Shown piece by piece: positions 16,239 to 24,515 of a stretch of 64,000 nt of DNA. How positions within the stretch are numbered: the stretch's first letter is position 1; each line of letters starts with the position of its first letter. Made by a program: the position numbers and the translations under genes. Origin of the DNA: Rhizobium sp. BK196 (GTDB taxonomy: Bacteria > Pseudomonadota > Alphaproteobacteria > Rhizobiales > Rhizobiaceae). The stretch is taken from positions 186,001-250,000 of the forward strand of contig NZ_JACHZB010000011.1 of the NCBI RefSeq assembly GCF_014193255.1, given 5' to 3'. The notes beneath the pieces are model-generated. The model saw only the letters and a list, made by a program, of their open reading frames with translations. It ran no database searches and was not told the origin of the DNA.

Positions 16239-18062
16239 TTGGCGCCACCCATTCTGAAACTCGACGACATTTTCCTGAGCTTCGGCGGCACGCCGCTCCT
16301 GGCAGGCGCTGCCCTGCAGGTCGAGCCCGGCGACAAGATCTGTCTTGTCGGCCGCAACGGCTCGGGCAAATCGACGCTTCTGAAGATCGCCGCCGGCCTC
16401 GTCGACGCGCAGTCAGGTGAGGTCTTCCGCCATCCAGCGTCCACGGTGCGCTATCTGGAGCAGGCGCCGGATTTTGCCGGCTTCGAGACCGTGCAGGCCT
16501 ATGCCGAAGCCGGACTCGGACCGGGCGACGATCCCTATCGCGTCACTTACTTGCTCTCCCATCTGGGGCTCACCGGCGAAGAGAATCCGAATAACCTGTC
16601 CGGTGGCGAGGCGCGCCGCGCGGCGCTTGCGCGCGTACTGGCGCCGGAGCCCGACATTCTGCTGCTCGACGAGCCAACCAACCATCTCGACCTGCCGACC
16701 ATCGAATGGCTGGAAGGCGAATTGCAGAAGACGCGCAGCGCGCTGGTGTTGATCTCGCACGACCGCCGCTTCCTCGAAAAGGTCTCGACGGCTACCGTCT
16801 GGCTCGACCGAGGCACGTCCCGTCGGCTCGACAAGGGCTTTGCGTTTTTCGAAGCCTGGCGCGATCAGGTGCTGGAAGCGGAAGAGCTGGAACAGCACAA
16901 ACTCGGCAAGGCGATCGAGCGTGAGGAGCACTGGCTGCGTTATGGCGTGACGGCACGACGCAAACGAAATATGCGTCGACTCGGCGAGCTGCAGACGATG
17001 CGTTCGCAGTATCGTGGTCACAAAGGGCCGCAGGGAACGGTACAGGCAAGCGCTTCCGATGCGCAGGAATCCGGCAAGCTGGTGATCGAGGCCGACAAGA
17101 TTACCAAGAGCTATGACGACCGGCCGATCGTCGCCCCGTTCTCGATCCGCGTGCATCGTGGCGATTGCATCGGTCTCGTCGGCCCGAATGGCGCCGGTAA
17201 GACGACGCTCCTGAAGATGCTGACCGGCCAGCTTGTGCCTGACAGCGGCACGGTGAAGCTCGGCACCAATCTTGATATCGCGACCCTCGACCAGAAGCGT
17301 GAGCACCTGAATCCCGATGATACGCTCGCCAACTATCTGACGGATGGGCGCGGCGAGAATCTCCTGGTCAATGGCGAGCAGCGGCATGTGACCGGATACA
17401 TGAAGGAATTCCTGTTCCAGCCGGAGCAGGCGCGCACGCCGATCAAGAACCTCTCCGGCGGCGAACGTGCGCGGCTGATGCTGGCGCGCATCCTGTCACG
17501 GCCGACGAACCTGCTCATCCTCGACGAACCGACCAACGATCTCGACATTGAGACGCTTGATCTCTTGCAGGAGATCGTCACAGGCTTTGCCGGTACCGTC
17601 ATCCTCGTCAGCCACGATCGCGACTTCCTGGACCGGACGGTGACCTCGACGATTGCGCCGGCCAATCCGGAAACGCCTGATGGACGCTGGATCGAATATG
17701 CCGGCGGCTATTCCGACATGCTGGCGCAGCGCAAAGGTGCGGCCGACGAGCGCCGCAGGGCCGAGAAGGCGGCGGAAAAGCCTAAGGCGCCTGAGACTGC
17801 TGTCGCCACTCCTGCCGCCTCGAAGGGTAAGCTCTCCTACAAGCAGAAATTCGCGCTCGAAAACCTGCCGAAAGAAATGGCCAAGGCGGAAGCAGAGATC
17901 GGCAAGCGCGAGGAGAGGATGGCCGATCCGAACCTCTTCACCAAAGATCCGGCGACCTTTAACCGGCTGGCGTCCGAGATGGAGAAGCTGCGCGAAGGCC
18001 TGACGAAGATGGAAGAGGAATGGCTGGAACTCGAAATGCTGCGCGAGGAGCTGGAAGGCTGA
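16239..18062 (+). CDS. ABC-F family ATPase (Uup-like)
   Basis: A 607-aa soluble protein with two ATP-binding cassettes and no membrane domain. Cassette 1 has GRNGSGKSTL, the signature NLSGGEARRA and LLLDEPTNHLD. Cassette 2 has GPNGAGKTTL, NLSGGERARL and LLILDEPTNDLD. A charged linker joins them. The C-terminal 80 or so residues are a Lys/Glu-rich coiled coil as in Uup. ABC-F proteins act on ribosomes or DNA repair intermediates. The likely start is a TTG at 16239, with GGAG at 16227-16230 and the thiamine pyrophosphokinase stop codon 3 bp upstream. Confidence 0.93.
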   Translation: MAPPILKLDDIFLSFGGTPLLAGAALQVEPGDKICLVGRNGSGKSTLLKIAAGLVDAQSGEVFRHPASTVRYLEQAPDFAGFETVQAYAEAGLGPGDDPYRVTYLLSHLGLTGEENPNNLSGGEARRAALARVLAPEPDILLLDEPTNHLDLPTIEWLEGELQKTRSALVLISHDRRFLEKVSTATVWLDRGTSRRLDKGFAFFEAWRDQVLEAEELEQHKLGKAIEREEHWLRYGVTARRKRNMRRLGELQTMRSQYRGHKGPQGTVQASASDAQESGKLVIEADKITKSYDDRPIVAPFSIRVHRGDCIGLVGPNGAGKTTLLKMLTGQLVPDSGTVKLGTNLDIATLDQKREHLNPDDTLANYLTDGRGENLLVNGEQRHVTGYMKEFLFQPEQARTPIKNLSGGERARLMLARILSRPTNLLILDEPTNDLDIETLDLLQEIVTGFAGTVILVSHDRDFLDRTVTSTIAPANPETPDGRWIEYAGGYSDMLAQRKGAADERRRAEKAAEKPKAPETAVATPAASKGKLSYKQKFALENLPKEMAKAEAEIGKREERMADPNLFTKDPATFNRLASEMEKLREGLTKMEEEWLELEMLREELEG

Positions 18063-18165
18063 TCCGATAAAAATTTCCTGGAATGTCGGATCGGGTGGTT
18101 TTTCTGCGTCCTTGGGCCGAGCGTGATCGACGGCATGGTGCCGCCACCCAGAACGGAGATTTTTC

Positions 18166-18564
18166 ATGCGCATGATTTTCGTGAACCTGCCGGTCAAGGA
18201 CCTCGTCAAGTCGAAGGAATTCTTCTCGGCGCTCGGCTTTTCCTACAATCCGAATTTTACCACCGACGATGCTGCCTGCATGATCGTCGAGGAAAACATC
18301 TATGTGATGCTGCTGACCCACGGTCATTTCCGGCAGTTTATCGAAGGTGAGATCGCTGATACGACGAAGGGCAAGGAAGTGCTGACCTGCCTTTCGGCCG
18401 GCAGCCGCGATGAGGTGGATGATTACCTCAAGAAGGCGCTGGCAGCGGGCGGCAAACCCTGGAAGCCGATCCTCGATATGGGACCGATGTATGGGTGCAG
18501 CTTCCAGGACCTCGATGGTCATGTCTGGGAGATCATGTACATGGACATGTCTGCTGCCGGTTGA
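18166..18564 (+). CDS. VOC superfamily protein (glyoxalase/extradiol dioxygenase fold)
   Basis: A 132-aa protein of the VOC fold, with paired beta-alpha-beta-beta-beta units. It starts MRMIFVNLPVKDLVKSKEFF, the common lead strand and helix of glyoxalase-like proteins, and ends with GCSFQDLDGHVWEIMYMD, where the Asp-Leu-Asp-Gly-His and Glu positions are usual metal-site and fold residues. A GGAGA ribosome site precedes the ATG. The substrate is unknown. It stands alone between unrelated genes. Confidence 0.85.
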   Translation: MRMIFVNLPVKDLVKSKEFFSALGFSYNPNFTTDDAACMIVEENIYVMLLTHGHFRQFIEGEIADTTKGKEVLTCLSAGSRDEVDDYLKKALAAGGKPWKPILDMGPMYGCSFQDLDGHVWEIMYMDMSAAG

Positions 18565-18728
18565 GCCAGTTTTCTAAAGGTCGTTCGCGGACTCCGGCGC
18601 TTGGAATCGGATTGTCGGGGTCCGCTTTCCTCACTTTTCCTTGATTCGCTCGCGCCGTGTCATGCGGCATAGAGTACCGCTCCGGCAGCCGGGGATCGTG
18701 CCGATCAATGGCAATAAGGAAGGGTCAC

Positions 18729-19358
18729 ATGCCTCGCAAATCCTATACCAGAATATTCATCGCGCTTGCCGCCGGCAGCTTCGTCGTGCTCGGCCTTTCG
18801 CAGGCGGCGCGTGCGCAGGAAAACCAGCGCGTGCGGGTGCGTGGTACGATCGAGAGCCTCAATGGCGACACGCTAACCGTCAAGACCCGCGAGGGCAGTG
18901 ATGCGACAGTGGCGCTCAAGTCTGGCTGGAAGGTCGCCGGTATCGGGAATGCTTCCGTCGATGATATCAAAGTCGGCGATTTCGTCGGTGTCGCCTCCTT
19001 ACCGAAAGGCACAGGTCCCGATGGCGCGATCGAGGTGCTGATATTCCCGGCCGCAATGAAGGGCACCGGCGAAGGCAGCCGTCCATGGGACCTGCAGCCG
19101 AACAGCTCGATGACGAATGCGACCGTCAGCAATGCCGTCAAGGCCGTCGACGGCCACACGATTACGCTCATCTATCAGGGTAAGGAGAAGACCATCTCGA
19201 TTGCAAAGGGTACTCCGATCGTTACTTTTGCTCCGGCAACAAAGCACGATCTGAAGCCGGGTGCCGGCGTGATCGTCATGGCGGAAAAGGCAGCCGATGG
19301 CAGCATCTCGGCCGCGCAGGTCGCCGTCGGCATCAACGGCGTGATGCCGCCGATGTAA
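18729..19358 (+). CDS. Predicted periplasmic DUF5666-like protein
   Basis: A 209-aa exported protein. The signal runs from MPRKSYTRIFIALAAGSFVV to cleavage near ARAQ/EN. The mature part has two repeats of a small beta domain: RVRGTIESLNGDTLTVKTREG followed by VGDFVGVASL, and later VKAVDGHTITLIYQG followed by LKPGAGVIVM. This pattern resembles the DUF5666 OB-like domain. ATG 18729, behind GGAAGGG, fits better than the upstream in-frame start. It probably sits in the periplasm; no partner or reaction can be inferred. Confidence 0.75.
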   Translation: MPRKSYTRIFIALAAGSFVVLGLSQAARAQENQRVRVRGTIESLNGDTLTVKTREGSDATVALKSGWKVAGIGNASVDDIKVGDFVGVASLPKGTGPDGAIEVLIFPAAMKGTGEGSRPWDLQPNSSMTNATVSNAVKAVDGHTITLIYQGKEKTISIAKGTPIVTFAPATKHDLKPGAGVIVMAEKAADGSISAAQVAVGINGVMPPM

Positions 19359-19390
19359 GATTTTCCGGGGTTTCGTTCTCACACAATTTC

Positions 19391-19432
19391 GGGGGCAAAA
19401 CCGCTATACGGTTTTTGCTGCAATTGCCCTAG
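19391..19432. repeat. RIME-like palindromic repeat, degraded copy B
   Basis: GCAAAACCG (19395-19403) and CGGTTTTTGC (19409-19418) form a stem, followed by GCAATTGCCCTAG. It shares the GCAAAACCGCT...TTTTGCTG-AATTGC core with copy C. It overlaps the 3' end of the BacA-like gene and supplies its last seven codons and stop codon. Confidence 0.6.
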
Positions 19433-21269
19433 AGTGCCGAGGCGGGGCTGCCGGGGCGCTCGATCCTGCAACGGAAGCTGCCGGTTCTTCGTCTGAATTC
19501 GATGGCAGCGCCTGCAGATGCAGTGTGCGCGGGTGCAGCACTTCCAGATAGGTTTCCGAACGGCCGATATAGATCATGCCGGTGTCCGGCATGGTAGCGA
19601 GCAGCTTCGTCATCGTGCGCTGCCATTCCGGCTCCATGCCTTCGAGCACTTCGTCGAAGACGACCCAGCGCGGCTTGACGAGAAGCAGACGGGCAAAGCC
19701 GATTGCCTTCTGTTCATCGGCATCGAGAAGCTTGTCCCAACGCGCGCGGCTATCGAGGCGGGCGACCAGCGAATGCAAACCGGCAGCCTCAAGCGCGGCT
19801 TCGATGGCCGCCGTGTCATAGTCTTCGGGTTTTTCGGGAAATGCGATCGCCTCGCGCAGCGTTCCGCCCGGCACATAGGCGACCTGCGGGATGAACAGCA
19901 TGTCGTCGATCGGCGGCAGACCCATCGTGCCGTGCCCCGAGGGCCAGAGGCCGGCCATGGCCCGGAAGAGCAGGCGGCGGTTCACGCTGTGATCGCCATT
20001 TATCATGACCTTTTCTCCGGCCTTGATCGTCACGTCCGTCTCGCGCAGGCGGAAGCCGCCGCAATCTTCAATGTCCTCACCGAGCTTGGCAACAATCACC
20101 ACATCCTTCAGCGTCAGCGTATCGGGCGTCGTTTCCTCATAGACAATGCCATCTTCGAACTTGAAGCCATCATCCATCTCCTGAAGCGCCTGGCGGAAGT
20201 CGGTCACACGCATCAGCGTGGCGCGCCATTCGGCAATCGGCCCGAAGTTGGCGACATACCAGCGCAGCGCCGTGTTGACTTGGTTGAAAGCGCCGACCGA
20301 CATCATCAACTGGCCGAAGGTGAGTCCGCCGGAGAAGTATGCGGGCGCTGCAACGATGATCGGGATGACGATGACCAGCCAGCCATAACCCGCCGAGACC
20401 CAGGTCAGATTGGTATTGGCCATGGCAAGCCGCTTGATGACGGCAAGGACATTGCTGATATTTTCATTGATGCGTTTGCGCTCGTTCTCTTCGCCGTGCG
20501 CCACTGTTATTGCCGGCATATTTTCGTTCGCGTGCATCAGAGCGAAGCGCAGCTCTGCTTCCTGGGAGAAGCGATCTGCATTGAGCTTGACGAGCTTGCG
20601 GCCGACGACCTGGCTCAAGACCGACGCTGATGCGGCATAGAAGATTGCCGCCCAAACCATGTAGCCGGGAATTGTGAAGTTATAGCCACTGATACGAAAG
20701 ATGAAGCCGCTTGAAAGCTCCCACAAAACGCCGATGAAGCTGACGAGAAGGATGGTCGACTGCAACAGACCGAGAGCAAGGTTGGTGGTGCTTTCGGCGA
20801 GGTTGCGGGAATCTTCATGCAGGCGCTGATCGGGATTGACGCCGATGATACCGATGGTGGAGAGCTTGAGGGCACGCTTGCGCTTGAACCACTGATCGAC
20901 GAGATCGCGCGAGAGACCTTCGCGCATGTAGAGGGCCGTCATCTGGTTCAGCCATGCCTGCAGCACGTTGAGCAGCAACAGCGCGCCGGCGATCATCGCG
21001 AAGACTTCGAGCTGGCGGAAGAACTCGCCAAGATCACGACGCTCAAGGGAATCGTAGAAGGGGGCGTTCCATTCGTTGAGGATCACCTGTCCGTAGGCGG
21101 TCGCCAGGATGATGAGGACAAGCAGGATCGCAAGCCCCACGACCTTGCCGCGGACCTGCGAATTCCAGAATGCGGAGAACATCACTCCAAGCCGATATGT
21201 CAGGCTTAGATCATACCCTACGCGGTCCTGACCCTGGATACCCTTCCCCCCTTTTACGCTATTTGCCAT
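19404..21269 (-). CDS. BacA/SbmA-YddA-like ABC transporter with degenerate ATPase domain
   Basis: A 621-aa inner-membrane protein. The N-terminal 360 residues are an ABC_membrane_2 / SbmA-BacA-like domain, with the hallmark VILNEWNAPFYDSLERRDL after the first span and about six to eight hydrophobic segments. The C-terminal half aligns with an ABC cassette, but the Walker A position reads GDHSVNRRLL (425-434) with no Gly-Lys-Ser. The LSGGE signature is replaced by LDADEQ, while Walker B VVFDE remains. ATP hydrolysis is therefore doubtful. BacA relatives without a cassette import peptides using proton motive force. The last residues AIAAKTV are encoded by a RIME-like repeat. Confidence 0.85.
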   Translation of the reverse strand: MANSVKGGKGIQGQDRVGYDLSLTYRLGVMFSAFWNSQVRGKVVGLAILLVLIILATAYGQVILNEWNAPFYDSLERRDLGEFFRQLEVFAMIAGALLLLNVLQAWLNQMTALYMREGLSRDLVDQWFKRKRALKLSTIGIIGVNPDQRLHEDSRNLAESTTNLALGLLQSTILLVSFIGVLWELSSGFIFRISGYNFTIPGYMVWAAIFYAASASVLSQVVGRKLVKLNADRFSQEAELRFALMHANENMPAITVAHGEENERKRINENISNVLAVIKRLAMANTNLTWVSAGYGWLVIVIPIIVAAPAYFSGGLTFGQLMMSVGAFNQVNTALRWYVANFGPIAEWRATLMRVTDFRQALQEMDDGFKFEDGIVYEETTPDTLTLKDVVIVAKLGEDIEDCGGFRLRETDVTIKAGEKVMINGDHSVNRRLLFRAMAGLWPSGHGTMGLPPIDDMLFIPQVAYVPGGTLREAIAFPEKPEDYDTAAIEAALEAAGLHSLVARLDSRARWDKLLDADEQKAIGFARLLLVKPRWVVFDEVLEGMEPEWQRTMTKLLATMPDTGMIYIGRSETYLEVLHPRTLHLQALPSNSDEEPAASVAGSSAPAAPPRHSRAIAAKTV

Positions 21270-21389
21270 TACAACTTTCCAAATCCGCCCATCGCACCAT
21301 TAATAACATGGGGGCGTTACTGGTCCATCAACAGATTCCACCACCCATAAAGAAAGCGTGATGACTTGTGCAGCTGCCTCTATTGACAG

Positions 21390-21418
21390 TTGATTCGCGG
21401 CGCGACTGGCGCTATTTA
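21390..21418 (+). promoter_or_regulatory. Candidate metA promoter
   Basis: TTGATT (21390-21395) and TATTTA (21413-21418) are spaced by 17 bp. Transcription would start close to 21425, where the SAM-II aptamer begins. An alternative TTGACA lies at 21383-21388 but is poorly spaced. Confidence 0.5.
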
Positions 21419-21424
21419 AGACGC

Positions 21425-21477
21425 CTCGTGGTGATTTGGCCGGCCGGCTTGCAGCCACGTTAAATAAGTCGCTAAAG
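21425..21477 (+). ncRNA. SAM-II riboswitch (metA leader)
   Basis: The segment holds the SAM-II aptamer core: TCGTGGTGATTTGGCCGG, then CTTGCAGCCACGTTAAA, then AAGTCGCTAAAG. GTGG (21428-21431) pairs with CCAC (21455-21458), with the H-type pseudoknot formed by the downstream TAAA-GTCGCTAAAG segment. SAM-II elements sit in front of metA in many Rhizobiales and turn it off when S-adenosylmethionine is plentiful. Its position, about 65 bp before metA, is canonical. Confidence 0.95.
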
Positions 21478-21489
21478 GGCCGCGTGCGG

Positions 21490-21526
21490 ACCGGTAGCGA
21501 TTCTTTCGCCGCCGGTTTTTTATTTT
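21490..21526 (+). terminator. Terminator hairpin between SAM-II and metA
   Basis: ACCGG (21490-21494) and GCG (21497-21499) pair with CGC (21507-21509) and CCGGT (21512-21516), followed by the T-rich run TTTTTTATTTT. It ends 16 bp before the metA start. This suggests that the riboswitch works at least partly by transcription termination. Confidence 0.8.
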
Positions 21527-21542
21527 GATCGAGTTGACCGCA

Positions 21543-22466
21543 ATGCCCATCAAGATCCCCGACACGCTGCCTGCCTTCGAAACCCTTGTGAACGAGGGTG
21601 TGCGGGTGATGACCGAAACGGTGGCGATCCGTCAGGATATCCGACCGCTGCAGATCGGGCTGCTCAACCTCATGCCGAACAAGATCAAGACCGAAGTGCA
21701 GATGGCGCGCCTGGTGGGCGCTTCGCCGCTGCAGGTGGAATTTTCGCTGGTCCGTGTCGGCAATCACAAGGCCAAGAATACGTCTGAAGAACACCTGCTC
21801 GCCTTCTATCAGACCTGGGAGGAAGTGAAGCACCGCAAGTTCGATGGCTTCATCATCACGGGCGCGCCGATCGAGACGCTGCCCTACGAAGACGTCACTT
21901 ATTGGAAGGAAATGCAGCAGATTTTCGACTGGACGCAGACAAACGTTCATTCGACCATGAATGTCTGCTGGGGCGCGATGGCGGGGATTTATCACTTCCA
22001 CGGCGTGCCGAAGTATGAACTGAAGGAAAAGGCTTTCGGCGTTTACCGGCACAATAATCTCAAGCCCTCCTCCGTTTATCTCAACGGTTTCTCCGACAAT
22101 TTCGAGGTCCCGGTGTCGCGCTGGACCGAGGTTCGCCGGGCCGACATAGAGAAGGTCGACGGCCTCGAGATCCTTATGGAATCGAGCGAGATGGGCGTCT
22201 GCCTCGTCCACGAGCCGAAGGGCCGGCGGCTTTATATCTTTAATCACGTCGAATATGATTCCACGTCCCTTTCGGACGAATATTTCCGCGACGTGAATGC
22301 CGGCGTGCCGATCAAAATGCCGCACAACTACTTCCCGCATAATGATCCGGCGCTCGCGCCCCAGAACCGTTGGCGAAGCCACGCGCATCTGCTTTTCGGC
22401 AACTGGATCAACGAGATCTACCAGACAACGCCCTACGATATCGAAGAGATCGGCTCGGACATCTGA
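21543..22466 (+). CDS. metA: Homoserine O-acetyltransferase MetA
   Basis: A 307-aa MetA-family acyltransferase for the first step of methionine synthesis from homoserine. The catalytic Cys142 lies in NVCWGAMAG, and the His-Glu pair in FNHVEYD. Residue 111 is Glu ([12 protein letters not shown]); in this family Glu111 goes with acetyl-CoA use and Gly111 with succinyl-CoA, so acetyl transfer is expected. The start is ATG 21543, [15 protein letters not shown]; the open frame before it overlaps the terminator T-run. Expression is under the SAM-II riboswitch. The ribosome site is weak. Confidence 0.96.
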   Translation: MPIKIPDTLPAFETLVNEGVRVMTETVAIRQDIRPLQIGLLNLMPNKIKTEVQMARLVGASPLQVEFSLVRVGNHKAKNTSEEHLLAFYQTWEEVKHRKFDGFIITGAPIETLPYEDVTYWKEMQQIFDWTQTNVHSTMNVCWGAMAGIYHFHGVPKYELKEKAFGVYRHNNLKPSSVYLNGFSDNFEVPVSRWTEVRRADIEKVDGLEILMESSEMGVCLVHEPKGRRLYIFNHVEYDSTSLSDEYFRDVNAGVPIKMPHNYFPHNDPALAPQNRWRSHAHLLFGNWINEIYQTTPYDIEEIGSDI

Positions 22467-22486
22467 GCGTCACCGGTCCTGTTTAG

Positions 22487-22523
22487 AAATGCCGTCGCAT
22501 TTCTGCGACGGCATTTTGTTTTC
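22487..22523 (+). terminator. Terminator of metA
   Basis: AAATGCCGTCGCA (22487-22499), loop TTTC and TGCGACGGCATTT (22504-22516) form a perfect 13-bp stem followed by TGTTTTCC. Confidence 0.93.
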
Positions 22524-22603
22524 CGGCCCTGCCCGGTTGCGGTTTGCGGCGAATGGGGGCAGGTTCCGGTTCCTGAATTCTAGGGATGGAGTGAGCGTCG
22601 ATC

Positions 22604-23626
22604 ATGGCGGATAAATTGGAACGGGAAGTTTTCGGACAGACGAAGGATGGAGAGACCGTCCATCGCGTCGTCATCCGCGGAGGCGGACTGACGGTCAAGG
22701 TGTTGAGCTGGGGCGCGGTCATCCAGGATATCAGGCTCGAAGGGCATGATGCGCCGCTGGTACTCGGTTTCGAGGATTTCGCGAGCTACCTCGCTCATTC
22801 GCCTTTCTTCGGCGCGACGCCGGGACGCTGTGCCAACCGGATTGGCGACGGCAAGTTCAGGCTTGACGGCAAGGACTATCAGCTCGAACTGAACGAGAAG
22901 GGCGTCACGCATCTTCACGGCGGCAGCAATAATATCGGTACGCTCGTCTGGACGATCGTCGAGCACGAGACCGACCGTGTCGTACTGAAGATCGTCGATC
23001 CCGATGGCCGCGCTGGTTATCCCGGCAACTGCACGATCCAGGCGACCTACCGGGTGCATGGCAATGGCGAGCTATCCGTCAACTACGAGACGGTGACGGA
23101 CCAGCCGACGATCGCCAATGTCTGCCAGCACTCCTATTTCAATCTCGATGGCCGGGAGGACGCGCTGGCGCATGACATCATGATCGCCGCCGACCACTAC
23201 CTGCCGACGGATGAGAAGCAGATACCGACCGGCGAGATTCGCTCTGTCGAGGGCACCGCGTTCGATTTCCGCCCGATGGCGCCGATGAAGCGTTTCGCCG
23301 GGCAGGAGCAGGCGCTTTACGACCACAATTTCTGCTTTTCGAATGAGCGCACGGCCAAGCGCTCCGTCATACTTGCCCGCAGCCTGCATTCCGGCGTCTC
23401 GCTGGAAGTGCGTACGACTGAGCCAGGCGTACAGTTCTACGCCGGCTTCAAGCTCGCTGTGCCGGTGCCGGGTCTCGACGGCCGCAAATATGGCCCGTTC
23501 GCCGGCTTCTGCCTGGAAACGCAGATCTGGCCCGATGCTATCAATCACGCTGATTTTCCGAACGCGGTTCTGCGTCCAGGTGAGGTACTGCGGCAGGAAA
23601 CGGATTACATCTTCATGAAGAACTGA
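22604..23626 (+). CDS. galM: Aldose 1-epimerase (mutarotase) GalM
   Basis: A 340-aa galactose mutarotase-like enzyme that interconverts alpha and beta anomers of aldoses. Family features are the substrate-binding GATPGRCANRIGDGKF near residue 70, the HLHGG motif, the catalytic acid His in NVCQHSYFNLDG, and the catalytic base Glu in GFCLETQIWPDAINHADFP. The ATG follows a GGGATGGAGTG region. It has its own terminators on both sides, so it appears monocistronic. No sugar transporter lies beside it, but the amino-sugar operon follows. Confidence 0.94.
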   Translation: MADKLEREVFGQTKDGETVHRVVIRGGGLTVKVLSWGAVIQDIRLEGHDAPLVLGFEDFASYLAHSPFFGATPGRCANRIGDGKFRLDGKDYQLELNEKGVTHLHGGSNNIGTLVWTIVEHETDRVVLKIVDPDGRAGYPGNCTIQATYRVHGNGELSVNYETVTDQPTIANVCQHSYFNLDGREDALAHDIMIAADHYLPTDEKQIPTGEIRSVEGTAFDFRPMAPMKRFAGQEQALYDHNFCFSNERTAKRSVILARSLHSGVSLEVRTTEPGVQFYAGFKLAVPVPGLDGRKYGPFAGFCLETQIWPDAINHADFPNAVLRPGEVLRQETDYIFMKN

Positions 23627-23652
23627 GTTCAGCTATCCTGTCAGGATCGATG

Positions 23653-23687
23653 AAACCCTCGCAACGTATCGCGAGGGTTTTCTTTTT
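23653..23687 (+). terminator. Terminator of galM
   Basis: AAACCCTCGC (23653-23662), an 8-base loop and GCGAGGGTTT (23671-23680) are followed by TCTTTTTG. Confidence 0.92.
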
Positions 23688-23713
23688 GTTGAAGCGAATC
23701 CGGCTTGCCGATT

Positions 23714-23753
23714 GGTTCTAAATAGGTTCTATTATGCGTCCATGGATAGAACC
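23714..23753. promoter_or_regulatory. Candidate operators for the nag-type GntR regulator
   Basis: GGTTCTA occurs at 23714-23720 and 23725-23731, 11 bp apart (one helical turn). An inverted copy, TAGAACC, lies at 23747-23753, just inside the regulator's first codons. Such repeated sites around the start codon suggest autoregulation of the nag operon. Confidence 0.45.
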
Positions 23754-24515
23754 AGTCTGATAGCGGAACTGAATGGCCGTGGGCTGCGCGATGAGGCGGC
23801 AACGGGGCCGCTTTACAAGCGGCTGGCTGTTGCGCTCACGGGTCTCATTCAGGAGGGCCTCTTGAAGCCCGGAACAGCGCTGCCCGGCGAACGCGATCTG
23901 GCGGAGGCCCTGAAGCTTGGACGCGTGACGGTTCGGACAGCCTATCGCAATCTCATGACATCAGGGGCGCTGGAATCGCGCCACGGCAGCGGCACTTTCG
24001 TTTCCAGCAGGGTGGAGCGCATGGAGCAGTCGCTATGGCGGCTTTCCTCCTTCTCGGCGGACATGCGCTCACGCGGCCGCTCGCCGGCGGCGAAGATCCT
24101 GTCGCGTACCATCAACAATCCGTCTCCGGAAGAATCCTTCCTGCTCGGTCTCGGTGTCGATGAGCCTGTGCTCCGGCTCGACCGCCTTCGTCTGGCCGAC
24201 GGGCTGCCCCTCGCCATCGAACGCGCCGTCGTGCCGGTCAAGTTTCTCGGCGAGGATGCCGGCGGCGAGGGCTCGCTGTATGACGCGCTTGCCCAGAGCG
24301 GCCACAAGCCGGTGCGCGCTATGCAGCGCCTGACCGCCGTCACGCTCGATCCCTCATCGGCGGCTATCCTCGACGTCAAGGCCGGTGCGCCGGCGCTTCT
24401 GATCGAACGCGTTTCACGCCTGGAAGACCAGCGTGTCGTTGAATACACCCGCTCGCATTATCGTGGTGACGCTTATGATTTCGTCGCCGAACTGAGAATT
24501 GGAGATGACCTATGA
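23742..24515 (+). CDS. GntR/HutC family regulator of amino-sugar use (NagR-like)
   Basis: A 257-aa repressor. The N-terminal winged helix reads GPLYKRLAVALTGLIQEG, then LPGERDLAEALKLGRVTVRTAYRNL and HGSGTFV. The C-terminal UTRA effector domain shows RLRLADGLPLAIERAVVP and ERVSRLEDQRVVEYTRSHYRGDAYDFVAEL. NagR/DasR relatives sense glucosamine-6-phosphate or GlcNAc-6-phosphate. The start is ATG 23742 (MDRTSLIAELN). Its stop codon overlaps the next gene by 4 bp (ATGA), so it is the first gene of the nag operon. Confidence 0.88.
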   Translation: MDRTSLIAELNGRGLRDEAATGPLYKRLAVALTGLIQEGLLKPGTALPGERDLAEALKLGRVTVRTAYRNLMTSGALESRHGSGTFVSSRVERMEQSLWRLSSFSADMRSRGRSPAAKILSRTINNPSPEESFLLGLGVDEPVLRLDRLRLADGLPLAIERAVVPVKFLGEDAGGEGSLYDALAQSGHKPVRAMQRLTAVTLDPSSAAILDVKAGAPALLIERVSRLEDQRVVEYTRSHYRGDAYDFVAELRIGDDL

